From Alphaproteobacteria bacterium HGW-Alphaproteobacteria-18 (lineage in GTDB: Bacteria > Pseudomonadota > Alphaproteobacteria > Caulobacterales > Hyphomonadaceae), in NCBI GenBank assembly GCA_002841155.1, contig PHEH01000008.1, positions 1 through 64,000 of the forward strand: a DNA stretch of 64,000 nt, in the 5' to 3' direction. Below the pieces are notes generated by a model. The model was not told the origin of the DNA and made no database searches. It was given only the letters and a program-made list of their open reading frames with translations. The translations under genes and the position numbers were made by a program. Positions 8,493-17,336 of the stretch are shown here, piece after piece; within the stretch, counting starts at the first letter, position 1, and every line of letters begins with the position of its first letter.

Positions 8493-9767
8493 ATGAGCCC
8501 GGCAGACCGGACTTCCCTGGCAATTGTCGGCGCTGGCCCTGGCGGCCTGACCCTCGCGCAATATCTGAAGCTCACAGGTTTTTCACAGGTCACTCTGATC
8601 GAGCAGGCGGCCCGTATCGGCGGAAAATCCGACAGCCTGGACCTCGGCGACCTGATCGCGGAAATGGGCACATGCTACGCGACCGACGGCTACAAGGATG
8701 TGCTGAAATGGATGCGGCGTCAGCGGAAACCTTTCCGCCTGCTCCGGCGCACTACGGTCGATGGCGCCGGCATGCGCGACTATGTCAACGCCGCGCCCGG
8801 CCCGTCGCTGCCCCAGCAGGTACTGAGCTATCTTTCAAAGCGGCAATCCCTTCTCGGCCGCCTGAAGAAGAACCCGGACGATCCGCGCGCACTTGCCCAG
8901 GCGTCCATGTCTGCCGAAGCCTGGCTCACCGAGAACAAGCTGCCCAAGATCATGCGCATGATGTACCGCGCCGTGACCGCGCTGGGCTATGGTTATCTCC
9001 ATGAGGTGTCGATCTATCAGGCGATGCTGTGGGTGGACCATCACGCGATCATCAGCGGCGCAACCGGCAAGCTCATCATGCCCTCGCAGGGCTGGTCGAA
9101 TTTCTGGGAAGGGCTGGCAGAAGATTTCGATGTCCGCCTCGATCACCAGATCACGAAGATCGAACGCTCCGCAACAGAAACGCTTCTGCATTTCGAAGGC
9201 GGCGGGCAGTTGGCCGCAAAGGCCGTGGCCTGCACCATTCCCGTCGATGACTGGTCACGCCTCGTCACTGATCCGACGGCGGATGAACGCGCGGTCGCCG
9301 ATGCGGTCACCTGGAAAGGCTATGCCACTTCGCTGATCGTTGTGGAGAACTGGTTTACCGAGGAAGACATCCGCTCCTTCTCGAAAGCCTTCCTGCCGAG
9401 TTCCTATCCCGGCCAGCTGATCTCGGCGCGCTATGAAGGCCATAGCCGGGACTTTGGCGGGCACCTCTATGTCACCGGCCAGATTCCCGGCGATTATACC
9501 GTGCCCGAACTGCGCATCTTCCTGGAGCGCGATCTGGCCGATCTGGGCGCCCGCCTGATCAACGTCGTGAACGTCAAGAACTGGCGCTATTTCCCCCACC
9601 TCAATCTCAAGGCCATCGAGACTGGCCTGCTCGGCCGGATGAAGGCCATGCAGGGGCAGAGCCAGTCCTGGTATTCCGGCGCGAGTTTCTCCCATGAATC
9701 GGTGGCCAATATCTCCAACTTCAACAAGGCTCTCACGCCCCAGCTCCTGACCAGCCTGAAGCGCTGA
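8493..9767 (+). CDS. FAD-dependent amine-oxidase-like oxidoreductase
   Basis: A 424-residue flavoprotein. The N-terminal dinucleotide-binding motif is clear (AIVGAGPGGLTLAQYL, then an acidic end of strand 2 in LIEQA and RIGGKSDS, as in NAD(P)-binding/amine oxidase-like proteins). No signal peptide, no second Rossmann motif and no pathway-specific motif is recognisable. It is read divergently from the kinase-like gene, with only 88 bases between them. Substrate unknown; relatives include desaturases, protoporphyrinogen oxidases and amine oxidases. Confidence 0.8.
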   Translation: MSPADRTSLAIVGAGPGGLTLAQYLKLTGFSQVTLIEQAARIGGKSDSLDLGDLIAEMGTCYATDGYKDVLKWMRRQRKPFRLLRRTTVDGAGMRDYVNAAPGPSLPQQVLSYLSKRQSLLGRLKKNPDDPRALAQASMSAEAWLTENKLPKIMRMMYRAVTALGYGYLHEVSIYQAMLWVDHHAIISGATGKLIMPSQGWSNFWEGLAEDFDVRLDHQITKIERSATETLLHFEGGGQLAAKAVACTIPVDDWSRLVTDPTADERAVADAVTWKGYATSLIVVENWFTEEDIRSFSKAFLPSSYPGQLISARYEGHSRDFGGHLYVTGQIPGDYTVPELRIFLERDLADLGARLINVVNVKNWRYFPHLNLKAIETGLLGRMKAMQGQSQSWYSGASFSHESVANISNFNKALTPQLLTSLKR

Positions 9768-9913
9768 GGCAAGCCCCGGCCTGCATGGGCTGTCGCGCGC
9801 GGCGGCCTTTTCATCGCAACTCTGCATAAATGTTATCGGCAAGGCGCGGGATTAAAGCGCCCCCTGCCTGCCCCATCTCCACGGCGTTGAACAAGCCCCA
9901 ATGGAGACACCCG

Positions 9914-10540
9914 ATGTCCAATCTTCTCGCCATCAATTCCAGCGCCAATACCGGCGAGTCGGTTTCGCGCATCCTCATCGACGAGGCCGTAAGCCAGATC
10001 CTCGCCGCCGCACCGAACACGCAGGTCGTGCGCCGCGACCTTGGCACCCATCCCGTTCCCCACCTCACCACGGCAAACCTCGCCGGGGTGCGCGGTGTCC
10101 CTGCCACCACCGATGAGCATGCCGCCCGCGCGCTGTCGGATGAGCTGATCGCCGAGCTGAAATCCGCCGGTACGGTCGTCATCGCCGCGCCGATGTATAA
10201 CTTCTCCGTCCCGACCGGCCTGCGGTCGTGGTTCGATTTCGTGCTGCGCGCCGACGAGACCTTCAAATACTCCGAAGCCGGCCCTGAGGGGCTGCTCAAG
10301 GGCAAGAAGGTGATCGTGCTGACCTCGCGCGGCGGTCTCTATTCGGAAGGCCCTGCCGCCGCAGCTGACTTCCAGGAGCCCTACCTGCGCCATCTCCTCG
10401 GCTTTGTCGGCATCACGGATGTCACCTTCATCCATGCCGAAAAGATCGGCTACGGCCCTGACGCCCGCGCCGCGGCCATCACCGGCGCCAAGGGCCAGAT
10501 CGCCAAACTTGCCCAAACCTTCGCAACCGTCGCTGCCTGA
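9914..10540 (+). CDS. azoR: FMN-dependent NADH-azoreductase
   Basis: A 208-residue flavodoxin-fold azoreductase. Features in order: a P-loop-like FMN site near the N-terminus (LAINSSANTGESVSR), APMYNFSVPTGLRSWFDFV (residues about 92-110) and LTSRGG near 140, all AzoR hallmarks. AzoR reduces azo bonds and quinones with NADH in two-electron steps, usually as a quinone-detoxifying enzyme. The start at 9914 is preceded by TGGAGAC; an upstream in-frame ATG lacks a ribosome site. A strong terminator follows, so this is a single-gene unit. Confidence 0.93.
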   Translation: MSNLLAINSSANTGESVSRILIDEAVSQILAAAPNTQVVRRDLGTHPVPHLTTANLAGVRGVPATTDEHAARALSDELIAELKSAGTVVIAAPMYNFSVPTGLRSWFDFVLRADETFKYSEAGPEGLLKGKKVIVLTSRGGLYSEGPAAAADFQEPYLRHLLGFVGITDVTFIHAEKIGYGPDARAAAITGAKGQIAKLAQTFATVAA

Positions 10541-10582
10541 TCCTCCCCCCGACCGGCCACCCCTGCCGGTGGCAGCGACCAG

Positions 10583-10622
10583 CGCCCGCGCTCTGTCTTG
10601 AGCGCGGGCGTTTTGCCTTTTT
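10583..10622 (+). terminator. rho-independent terminator after azoR
   Basis: A 10-bp GC stem (10583-10592 with 10601-10610) with an 8-base loop, followed by TTTTGCCTTTTT. Confidence 0.88.
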
Positions 10623-10683
10623 AAGGGAAGCCATCCCTTGCTTGCCAAGCCGGAGGGCACGCCTTATCGCTGCCATCCAAGGT

Positions 10684-10769
10684 GCCGGCGTGGTGAAATG
10701 GTAGACGCAGGGGACTTAAAATCCCCAGGCCTAACGGCCGTGCCGGTTCGAGTCCGGCCGCCGGCACCA
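10684..10769 (+). tRNA. tRNA-Leu (anticodon UAA)
   Basis: The acceptor stem GCCGGCG (10684-10690) pairs with CGCCGGC (10759-10765), followed by an encoded ACCA (10766-10769). The anticodon stem GGGGA/TCCCC encloses CTTAAAA, giving anticodon TAA (10717-10719). A long variable arm (CCTAACGG region) is typical of a class II leucine tRNA, and the T-arm GGTTCGAGTCC is canonical. No integrase or attachment-site duplication is seen beside it. Confidence 0.97.
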
Positions 10770-10830
10770 ATTGCCCTCCCGTCAAAAATCGTTAGCGTCC
10801 CGCCAGCAAAAGACTGCGGGGAAGATACGC

Positions 10831-12276
10831 ATGACCACAGGAGACCGGCAGGCTGCCGCGTTGCGACCCGGCCTTGCCGCCAGACTCGGTTTGTTCCTCG
10901 GCCCGGCGCTCGCCATCCTGATCGCGCTCCTTCCGGCGCCAGACGGCATGGAGCAAGGTGGCATGCTCGTGGCGGGCGTGCTGGTGCTCATGGCGGTCTG
11001 GTGGTCAACCGAAGCGGTGCCGATTGCCGTCACCTCACTCGTGCCCCTCGGCCTCCTGCCCCTGACTGGCGTTGCCAGCCTCCGGGACATCGCTGCACCC
11101 TATGCCGATCCTGTTGTCCTGTTGCTGCTGGGTGGCTTCATCATGGCCATCGGCATCGAAAAGTGGAACCTCCACCGGCGTATTGCGCTGAATGTCCTGC
11201 TCGTCTCCGGCGCGCGGCTGAAGCTGCTTGCGGGGGGCTTCATGCTGGCAACGGCCCTGCTCTCGATGTGGATATCGAACACCGCCACAACCCTCATGAT
11301 GGCCCCGATTGCCGTATCGGTGGCGCTGGCGGCGGGCGGCGGTCCGCGCCTTGCCAGCGCGCTGCTGCTCGGCATCGCCTATTCAGCCTCCATCGGCGGG
11401 CTCGCCACGCCGGTCGGAACCCCCACAAACCTGATCGCGATGGGGTGGCTGAGAGAGAATGCCGGCATCGATATCAGCTTCCGCGAATGGATGAGCTTCT
11501 CCCTGCCGGTTGTCCTCATCATGCTGCCTCTGACCTGGCTGATCCTGACCTGGGGAATGAAATCGGATGCCGCAGCCGCCAAGGCTGCCGAAGCGACCGT
11601 GCGCGACCAGCGCAATGCCCTCGGCCGCATGACGACACCGGAAGCCCGCGTCGCAATGGTGTTCGGCTGTATTGCGCTGGCCTGGATCACGCGGGAACAG
11701 CTTGTCCATCTCCCGATCTTCGCCGGACTGACCGACATGGGCATTGCCATCCTCGGCGCGATTCTCATGTTCCTTGTGCCGCATGGCAGCCGGGAGCCTG
11801 GCCATCAGCCGGGAGGCTGGGCACTGCTCACCTGGGACGACGCGAAGGCTGTGCCCTGGGATGTGGTGCTGCTGTTTGGCGGCGGGCTTTCGCTGGCCGC
11901 AGCCGTACAGGCCTCCGGGCTGGCCGGCTGGCTGGGAAACTCTCTGGCCGGGCTGGCCAGCTTGCCGCCGATTGTGCTGATCCTGATTGTGGTGGCCATC
12001 ATCATCTTCCTTACGGAAGTCATGTCGAACGTGGCGGCCATGACGACCTTCCTGCCCGTCCTCGGCGCGCTGGCAACCGCCACCGGCGTGGATGTGCGCA
12101 GCCTCATCATCCCCTGCGCGATGGCCGCTTCCTGCGCCTTCATGCTGCCGATTGCGACCGGCCCCAACGCCGTCGTCTTCGGGATGCGGCAATTCTCCAT
12201 CGGGCGGATGATGAGGACAGGCTTCTGGCTGAACATCGCCTGCGTCCTGATCGTAACGCTGTATTTCGGCCTCTGA
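10831..12276 (+). CDS. DASS/SLC13-family anion:sodium symporter
   Basis: A 481-residue polytopic transporter with about 11-12 membrane segments. Both halves of the family's signature are present: SNTATTLMM with TPVGTPTNL in the first repeat, and SNVAAMTTFLP with ATGPNAVVF in the second, which form the sodium and carboxylate sites in SLC13/VcINDY proteins. The likely substrates are di- or tricarboxylates, or sulfate. The start at 10831 follows GGGGAAG; the upstream in-frame stretch is Lys/Arg/Gln-rich and starts right after the tRNA, so it is not preferred. No partner gene adjoins it. Confidence 0.92.
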   Translation: MTTGDRQAAALRPGLAARLGLFLGPALAILIALLPAPDGMEQGGMLVAGVLVLMAVWWSTEAVPIAVTSLVPLGLLPLTGVASLRDIAAPYADPVVLLLLGGFIMAIGIEKWNLHRRIALNVLLVSGARLKLLAGGFMLATALLSMWISNTATTLMMAPIAVSVALAAGGGPRLASALLLGIAYSASIGGLATPVGTPTNLIAMGWLRENAGIDISFREWMSFSLPVVLIMLPLTWLILTWGMKSDAAAAKAAEATVRDQRNALGRMTTPEARVAMVFGCIALAWITREQLVHLPIFAGLTDMGIAILGAILMFLVPHGSREPGHQPGGWALLTWDDAKAVPWDVVLLFGGGLSLAAAVQASGLAGWLGNSLAGLASLPPIVLILIVVAIIIFLTEVMSNVAAMTTFLPVLGALATATGVDVRSLIIPCAMAASCAFMLPIATGPNAVVFGMRQFSIGRMMRTGFWLNIACVLIVTLYFGL

Positions 12277-12402
12277 GCATCGCCGCGCAGATCCCCAACG
12301 CATAAATGTCACAAAACTGCGATTGACGTGTAGGTTGCTCACGCCTACGCCGCGCGCTGCCTGTCAGTATTGTGTCAGTTTTGTTGGGTTGGTCGCCGCC
12401 GC

Positions 12403-13068
12403 ATGCACCGCATTTCTATTGCCATGATGGCTCTTGCCTGCGTCCTGCCCTCGCCCGCCATCGCGGAGAACCAGATATGGACGGCCGTCGGCGCGGGCAC
12501 CAAGCCTTTCGAGAACAAAGCCATCAGCCTCGATTTCGACGCTGACCTTCGCTACCAGCCCGACGGCGACCTCGACACGATCGAGCTGCGCCCCGGCATC
12601 GGCTACCGGCTGAATGACCGGTTCAAGATCAGCGGCGGCTATCTCTGGGCCAGCAAGCGCCAGACCGGGCCCGACCGGATAGAACACCGCCTCTGGCAAC
12701 AGGTAAGCTATGATTTTGGGGAGGCCTATGGCCTTGAATTTGACGGTCGAAGCCGTCTGGAAGAACGCCGCCGTGACGACTGGGACGATACCGGCCTGCG
12801 CCTGCGCCAGAAATTCGGTGTCAAACGCCCCCTGGACGGCACGCCGTTTGAGCTGTCGCTGAGCACCGACCTCTTCTTCGAACTGAATGATACCGATTGG
12901 GGCCAGGATGATGGCTTCACCGAGGCGCGGACCGAAGCGACGATCGAGTGGAAAGCCAGCAAGACAGTCAGCTGGGATTTTGGGTATATGAACCAGTTCG
13001 AAAACGAACGGGGCAGCCCGGACCAGTCCAACCATCACATCGTGATTGGCGTCTCGAAGAACTTCTGA
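12403..13068 (+). CDS. DUF2490 family outer-membrane-like protein
   Basis: A 221-residue secreted protein. The signal peptide ends around residue 21 (VLPSPAIAEN) and is followed at once by the QIWTAVGAG opening of DUF2490. The remainder alternates aromatic and charged residues in beta-strand fashion (DADLRYQPDGD, IELRPGIGYRL, HRLWQQVSYDFG) and ends in IVIGVSKNF, with a terminal Phe as in outer-membrane barrels. Function unknown. The start at 12403 is chosen as the ATG that opens the signal peptide; a TTG/ATG further upstream only adds a non-hydrophobic stretch. A hairpin lies just past the stop. Confidence 0.8.
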   Translation: MHRISIAMMALACVLPSPAIAENQIWTAVGAGTKPFENKAISLDFDADLRYQPDGDLDTIELRPGIGYRLNDRFKISGGYLWASKRQTGPDRIEHRLWQQVSYDFGEAYGLEFDGRSRLEERRRDDWDDTGLRLRQKFGVKRPLDGTPFELSLSTDLFFELNDTDWGQDDGFTEARTEATIEWKASKTVSWDFGYMNQFENERGSPDQSNHHIVIGVSKNF

Positions 13069-13082
13069 TCCCTGGAATTGAA

Positions 13083-13112
13083 AAGCGCGCCTCCCGCTAG
13101 GAAGGCGCGCTT
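13083..13112. terminator. bidirectional hairpin between the DUF2490 and cold-shock genes
   Basis: A 10-bp stem AAGCGCGCCT / AGGCGCGCTT (13083-13092 with 13103-13112). On the minus strand it is followed by a TTTTC tract, so it best serves the cold-shock gene, and it may serve both convergent genes. Confidence 0.7.
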
Positions 13113-13167
13113 GAGAAACTGGTCATCTGCGCAGGCGTGCCTGAGGCAACCGGCCTGCGAGGATAGA

Positions 13168-13377
13168 TCAGGCCAGTTCGATCGCGCTGACTGCCGACTT
13201 GCCCGAACGCTTGTCGATAGCAGTGTCGAACGAAACCTTTTGGCCTTCGTTCAGGTGAGCGATACCCGAACGCTCAAGCGTCGAGATATGGACGAACACG
13301 TCATTGCCGCCATTGGAAGGCGAAATGAAGCCGAAGCCCTTCTGGCTGTTGAAGAACTTCACGATACCATTTGTCAT
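13168..13377 (-). CDS. cspA: cold-shock domain protein (CspA family)
   Basis: A 69-residue single cold-shock domain with RNP1 (KGFGFI, residues 13-18) and RNP2 (VFVHI, about 27-31). It binds single-stranded nucleic acid and typically acts as an RNA chaperone. It is transcribed after the thiolase gene on the same strand, but a 210-base gap leaves room for its own promoter and the long leader usual for csp genes. The A/T-rich stretch at 13378-13445 is the likeliest leader. Symbol given by family; which csp paralogue it is cannot be said. Confidence 0.95.
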   Translation of the reverse strand: MTNGIVKFFNSQKGFGFISPSNGGNDVFVHISTLERSGIAHLNEGQKVSFDTAIDKRSGKSAVSAIELA

Positions 13378-13558
13378 TTATATAAGTCTCATAGTCATTG
13401 GTGGACTGACAACGTGTCAGCCCTTGCATATCGAATTTTGGAGAGTTTCTGAAACCGCAACTCACTTTGGGTGAGCGCACGCGCCTGATCGTCCGGCCAA
13501 TGTCGATGACAGCCATATGCGCTATCCACAGGCAGAATGCAAGGTTTAATTGCTGTAA

Positions 13559-13578
13559 GGCTCCGGAAGCCCGGAGCC
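13559..13578 (-). terminator. hairpin just after the thiolase gene
   Basis: An 8-bp stem GGCTCCGG / CCGGAGCC (13559-13566 with 13571-13578), 9 bases past the thiolase stop. No strong T-run follows on the minus strand, so termination would be partial. Confidence 0.5.
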
Positions 13579-13587
13579 CCACAGGTA

Positions 13588-14799
13588 TCAGGAAACCCGC
13601 TCGAACACGGCCGCGAGGCCCTGCCCGCCGCCGATGCACATGGTTTCGACGCCATAACGCGCCTCGCGGCGGTCCATTTCGCGTAGCAGCGTAGCGAGGA
13701 TACGCCCGCCTGTGGCGCCGACCGGATGGCCCAGCGAAATGCCTGATCCGTGCACGTTGAGGCGCGCATAGTCTTCCTTGGCAAAGCCCAACGCCTTGGT
13801 GCAGGCAAGCACCTGCGCGGCAAAGGCTTCGTTGAGCTCGATCAGGTCAATATCCTTGAGGGTGAGGCCTGCACGCGCCAGTGCCTTCTCCGTGGACGGA
13901 ACAGGTCCGATGCCCATCACCGCCGGGCCAACCCCGGCCACCGACCAGGAAACAAGCCGGGCGAGTGGTTTCAGCCCGTTGGCCTCTGCCATTTCGCGCG
14001 TCATCACAAGGCAGGCCGAGCCGCCATCATTCTGGCCGCTGGCATTGCCGGCGGTGACGGTGGCTTCGGCGTCCTGCTTCTGGCGGATGGGCTTCAGCTT
14101 GGAGAGCACCTCGAACGTCGAATCCGGGCGCGGATGCTCGTCTTTTGAAACCACCGTATCGCCCTTACGGCCTTTGACCGTGAACGGAATGATCTCTTCA
14201 TCGAACACGCCGGAAGTCTGCGCGGCAACGGCCTTGGCATGCGAAGCAGCCGCAAACTCGTCCTGCGCTTCCCGCGTGATCTGATAATCGCGGCGGAGGT
14301 TCTCGGCTGTCTCCAGCATGCCGCCGGGCACAGGAAAATTCTTGCCGCCCGCAGTCAGACGGCCATTCACGAGGCCATCATGAACCGTCATGTTGCCCTG
14401 GCCGAGGCCCCAGCGCCAATTGGTGGAGTAGAACGGCGCATTGCTCATGGATTCGGCCCCGCCCGCGATCACGCAGTCCATCGCGCCGGTGGCCACCTGC
14501 ATCGTCGCATTGATGATCGCCTGCAGGCCCGAGCCGCAGCGCCGGTCGATCTGCATGCCGGTGACTTCCACCGGGAGACCGGCATCAAGGGCAACGACGC
14601 GGCCAAGCGCAGGCGCATCCATCGAGGAATAGCACTGGGCAAAGATCACATCATCGACCTTGTCCTTGGCCAGCCCCGTGCGCGTCATCAGCCCTTCGAC
14701 CACCACCGCGCCCAGTTCATGCGCGTGCACGCTCTTGAACGCGCCGCCAAAGCCACCCACCGCCGTACGTACCGGCTCGACAATCACCACATCGCGCAT
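13588..14799 (-). CDS. acetyl-CoA C-acyltransferase (thiolase)
   Basis: A 403-residue thiolase. The nucleophile Cys88 is in RRCGSGLQA; the C-terminal active-site blocks NEAFAAQ, GHPVGATGGR (His) and CIGGGQG (second Cys) are all intact. It cleaves 3-ketoacyl-CoA in beta-oxidation or condenses acetyl-CoA; sequence alone does not separate the two roles. AGGAGGAATGA-type sequence before the ATG gives a good ribosome site. It is divergent from the dioxygenase gene at 14977 across 177 bases. Two enoyl-CoA hydratases elsewhere in the window (15892, 36937) fit a lipid-degrading lifestyle. Confidence 0.95.
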   Translation of the reverse strand: MRDVVIVEPVRTAVGGFGGAFKSVHAHELGAVVVEGLMTRTGLAKDKVDDVIFAQCYSSMDAPALGRVVALDAGLPVEVTGMQIDRRCGSGLQAIINATMQVATGAMDCVIAGGAESMSNAPFYSTNWRWGLGQGNMTVHDGLVNGRLTAGGKNFPVPGGMLETAENLRRDYQITREAQDEFAAASHAKAVAAQTSGVFDEEIIPFTVKGRKGDTVVSKDEHPRPDSTFEVLSKLKPIRQKQDAEATVTAGNASGQNDGGSACLVMTREMAEANGLKPLARLVSWSVAGVGPAVMGIGPVPSTEKALARAGLTLKDIDLIELNEAFAAQVLACTKALGFAKEDYARLNVHGSGISLGHPVGATGGRILATLLREMDRREARYGVETMCIGGGQGLAAVFERVS

Positions 14800-14976
14800 T
14801 CATTCCTCCTGGGAGTTCTCAAAAATCTGGCCTCTGTTAAGCGCGGCACAGCGCGCCGCGCAACCCAGAGACCTTTCATACCTAACCCGCATAACTGTCA
14901 GTCAGGGGCGAGCCTGTCATTGGCAGGTGAGCGCCCTTACCTTGGGGGAAGCAAGACTGAAGGAGGTATCCCTCGC

Positions 14977-15753
14977 ATGACCGCGCCGATTTTCGTGTCG
15001 CATGGTTCGCCGACGCTCATCTTCGATGATGTGCCCGCCCGCGACTTCCTGATTGAGCTGGGCAAGGCATTGCCGCGCCCGAAAGCAATCCTCGTCGCCT
15101 CTGCCCATTGGGAAACGCCAGAAGCCCACGTAACCGCCTCGCCGGCGCCGCCGACGATCCATGATTTCGGCGGCTTCCCGGAGGCCATGTACACGCAGCA
15201 ATACCCGGCCCCCGGCGAGCCGGCATTGGCCGCGCGGGTGAAGGCGCTGCTGGAGAAGGCTGGCATTCCCGCGACGCTCGACCCTGCGCGCGGTCTCGAC
15301 CATGGCGCCTGGGTACCGCTGAAGCTTGCCTGGCCACAGGCAGACATTCCCGTGCTCCAGCTTTCCCTACAGACCCATCTTGGGCCGGCCCATCATCTGA
15401 AACTCGGGCAGGCCCTGCGCCCGCTCGCCGAAGAAGGCGTGCTGATCCTTGGCAGCGGCAGCCTCACCCATGATCTGCGCAGTGTCAGCTGGCACGGCCC
15501 GAATACGGAGCCTGACTGGGTGAAATCCTTCGGAGACTGGGTGAACACGGCCCTCGCCGAAGGCCGCATCGACGACCTTGTGAACTATCGCCAGCTCGCC
15601 CCGAACGCCGCCCGCAACCATCCGAGCGAGGAGCATTTCCTGCCCCTCTTCGTGGCGCTCGGCGCCGCCGGCCCCGGCGCGCAGATGGAGCGGCTGCACA
15701 CGTCCGTAACGTTCAGCGTGCTGAGGATGGATGTGTTTGAGTTTGCGGGGTAG
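14977..15753 (+). CDS. DODA-type extradiol dioxygenase (YgiD-like)
   Basis: A 258-residue class III extradiol dioxygenase of the 4,5-DOPA dioxygenase/YgiD family. Metal-binding and catalytic elements visible: VSHGSPT (His near 9), SAHWET (His near 44), GLDHGAWVPL (His near 113) and GSGSLTHDL (His near 172). Such enzymes use Zn or Fe; some open catechol rings while others have no known physiological substrate. The start at 14977 follows AAGGAGGT; the long in-frame extension upstream is antisense to the thiolase and not credible. It ends in a pair of palindromic repeats. Confidence 0.88.
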   Translation: MTAPIFVSHGSPTLIFDDVPARDFLIELGKALPRPKAILVASAHWETPEAHVTASPAPPTIHDFGGFPEAMYTQQYPAPGEPALAARVKALLEKAGIPATLDPARGLDHGAWVPLKLAWPQADIPVLQLSLQTHLGPAHHLKLGQALRPLAEEGVLILGSGSLTHDLRSVSWHGPNTEPDWVKSFGDWVNTALAEGRIDDLVNYRQLAPNAARNHPSEEHFLPLFVALGAAGPGAQMERLHTSVTFSVLRMDVFEFAG

Positions 15754-15762
15754 GTCCCAAAG

Positions 15763-15882
15763 CCCCTTCTCCCCTTGGGAGAAGGGGTTGGGGATGAGGG
15801 GGCGCAACATTTCCTCAAATGCAGCGCTAGAGGAGAGACCGGAGCCCTCACCCCTGCCCCTCTCCCGCAAGCGGGAGAGGGG
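15763..15882. repeat. inverted pair of REP-like palindromes
   Basis: Two GC-rich hairpins lie in the gap between convergent genes: an 11-bp stem (15763-15773 with 15777-15787) followed by TTGGGGATGAGGG, and a perfect 12-bp stem (15857-15868 with 15871-15882) preceded by CCCTCACCCC. The flanking tails are roughly complementary, so the two form an inverted doublet of one repeat type. They may also help terminate the dioxygenase and hydratase transcripts. Confidence 0.65.
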
Positions 15883-15891
15883 TTTAGAGAT

Positions 15892-16674
15892 TTACCCCTG
15901 CTGATCCCGCCCCCGCGCCGTCACCTGCTTGCGCGCTTCTTCCACAGCCGATGCAGACACCGATTTGGAATGATCAATCGAGCGCGTCACTTCTTCCTTC
16001 ATGGCGGCGGCGAAATTCATGCCGAAGCCGTCATCGATCAGCGCCTTGTATTTGCGCAGGAGGTCCGGATTGGTCGAGGTCATCTCGGTGGCCATCTGGA
16101 GGGCCGCAGGCACGAGATCGGCGGCCGGATAGACGCGGTTTACCAGGCCCCATTTTTCCGACATCTGCGCGTCGATGAAATTGCCGGTGAAGGAAAGCTC
16201 CTTGGCGCGGCTGATGCCGATCAGGCGGGAGAGTTTCTGCGAGAGGCCCCAGCCCGGCACAATGCCGACGCGGGCATGGGTGTCAGCGAAACGGGCATGT
16301 TCGGAGGCGAGCAACACATCGCACATCAGGGCGAGCTCAAAACCGCCGGTGATGGCAAAGCCGTTGATCGCGCCGATGATCGGCCAGGGATAGGCTTCGA
16401 GGGCGGCGAGCATGTTGATGGACTTGGAATCCTCGTCGGCGCCGAGGGCAAAGCCGGTCTGGCCAGCTTCCTTCAGGTCGATCCCCGCCGTGAAGGCGCG
16501 GCCAGCGCCAGTCAGCACGACGGCGCGGATTTCAGGGTCGTCTTTCAATTCATTGAACACGCGCACGATCTCGGCGCGCAGGGCCCGGTTCAGCGCGTTG
16601 AGCGCGTCCGGCCGGTTCAGCGTGACAAGGCAGACGGCGCCGTGGCGTTCGGTCAGGACGATGGGGTCGGACAT
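15892..16674 (-). CDS. enoyl-CoA hydratase/isomerase family protein
   Basis: A 260-residue crotonase-fold enzyme. The oxyanion-hole segments are FTAGIDLKE (about 62-70) and NGFAITGGFELALMCD (about 106-121), the latter carrying the first catalytic Glu; the second position falls in VGIVPGWG, where Pro-Gly replaces the usual Glu-region sequence. It probably hydrates enoyl-CoA or carries out a related reaction in beta-oxidation. The start at 16674 follows GGAGGAACC; a longer in-frame start at 16701 lacks a site. The membrane protein gene upstream on the same strand is a separate unit. Confidence 0.9.
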   Translation of the reverse strand: MSDPIVLTERHGAVCLVTLNRPDALNALNRALRAEIVRVFNELKDDPEIRAVVLTGAGRAFTAGIDLKEAGQTGFALGADEDSKSINMLAALEAYPWPIIGAINGFAITGGFELALMCDVLLASEHARFADTHARVGIVPGWGLSQKLSRLIGISRAKELSFTGNFIDAQMSEKWGLVNRVYPAADLVPAALQMATEMTSTNPDLLRKYKALIDDGFGMNFAAAMKEEVTRSIDHSKSVSASAVEEARKQVTARGRDQQG

Positions 16675-16753
16675 GGGGGTTCCTCCGGAAGGGTTTGGCA
16701 ATTGTGTTAGGCCGGGCCGGTGAGCCCGCCAAGCCTGACGCGGCGTCGCGGGC

Positions 16754-17239
16754 TCAGGCCTTGCGGCGGGTGGCGAGCCGGTAGAGGCCGATCAGCGCCG
16801 CGAGGATGGCGATGGCGGCCGCCAGCCAGAACAGGCCAAACTTCAGCGGTGTGATCCAGGCTTTGGCGTCCAGCGCATCGGCCACCCCGGAAAGGGCAAG
16901 GGCCTGAACCGTGTTCTCGGTGAGGTCAAAGATCAGGACCGCAAAAGCGGGCAGCGCGGCGAGCTTCCCCCATTTGCCGAAGAAGCGCAGCGCCATGCCG
17001 GCAAAGAGCAGGCCAAAGCTCAGCGGAAACAGAGTGTCATTGAGGACTGTCACCCAGAAATGCGCGGTCTTCTGTTCCGGGCTAAGGCCTTCAAACAGGG
17101 TGCGCACTTCGGCAGGCTCGGCAACCATGTCGAGATAGGCGCCGCCGACGGCGGGGGCGAATATCTGGAATCCGGCGCCGGAAAGGATCATCAGCCCAAA
17201 GAGCGCCCACAGAATGGGCGCGCGTGTCAGGAATTGCAT
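16754..17239 (-). CDS. small four-helix membrane protein of unknown function
   Basis: 161 residues with four hydrophobic segments (about 8-28, 60-82, 92-112, 128-152) and an acidic first loop (DMVAEPAEVRTLFEGLSPEQK). The start at 17239 has a GGGGGAG leader. I do not recognise the family. It is followed by the hydratase and preceded by a 97-base gap downstream of the cinA-like gene, all on the minus strand, so co-transcription is possible. Confidence 0.75.
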   Translation of the reverse strand: MQFLTRAPILWALFGLMILSGAGFQIFAPAVGGAYLDMVAEPAEVRTLFEGLSPEQKTAHFWVTVLNDTLFPLSFGLLFAGMALRFFGKWGKLAALPAFAVLIFDLTENTVQALALSGVADALDAKAWITPLKFGLFWLAAAIAILAALIGLYRLATRRKA

Positions 17240-17336
17240 CTGGTGTCTCCCCCTTGGAGTTTTTTTGGAGTTTTCTGCCGCGCGGTTGGAGGAATGGTTG
17301 GTGTTTTTTTGCCCCCTTATCCACGCTTTTTCTGTG

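Noticed and set aside
8405-8671. Longer N-terminus for the kinase-like protein
   Set aside because: It would overlap the divergent flavoprotein start and is Arg/Pro-rich with no protein-like feature.
10684-10900. Integration site for a mobile element at the tRNA-Leu
   Set aside because: No integrase, no duplicated tRNA end, and a normal transporter gene follows.
10638-12305. A 555-codon plus-strand frame spanning the tRNA-Leu and the DASS gene
   Set aside because: It is Arg/His/Pro-rich, contains the tRNA and overlaps the DASS gene, whose own frame has clear family motifs.
14239-14976. A long N-terminal extension of the dioxygenase
   Set aside because: It is antisense to the thiolase gene and lacks a ribosome site; AAGGAGGT and ATG at 14977 give the standard length.
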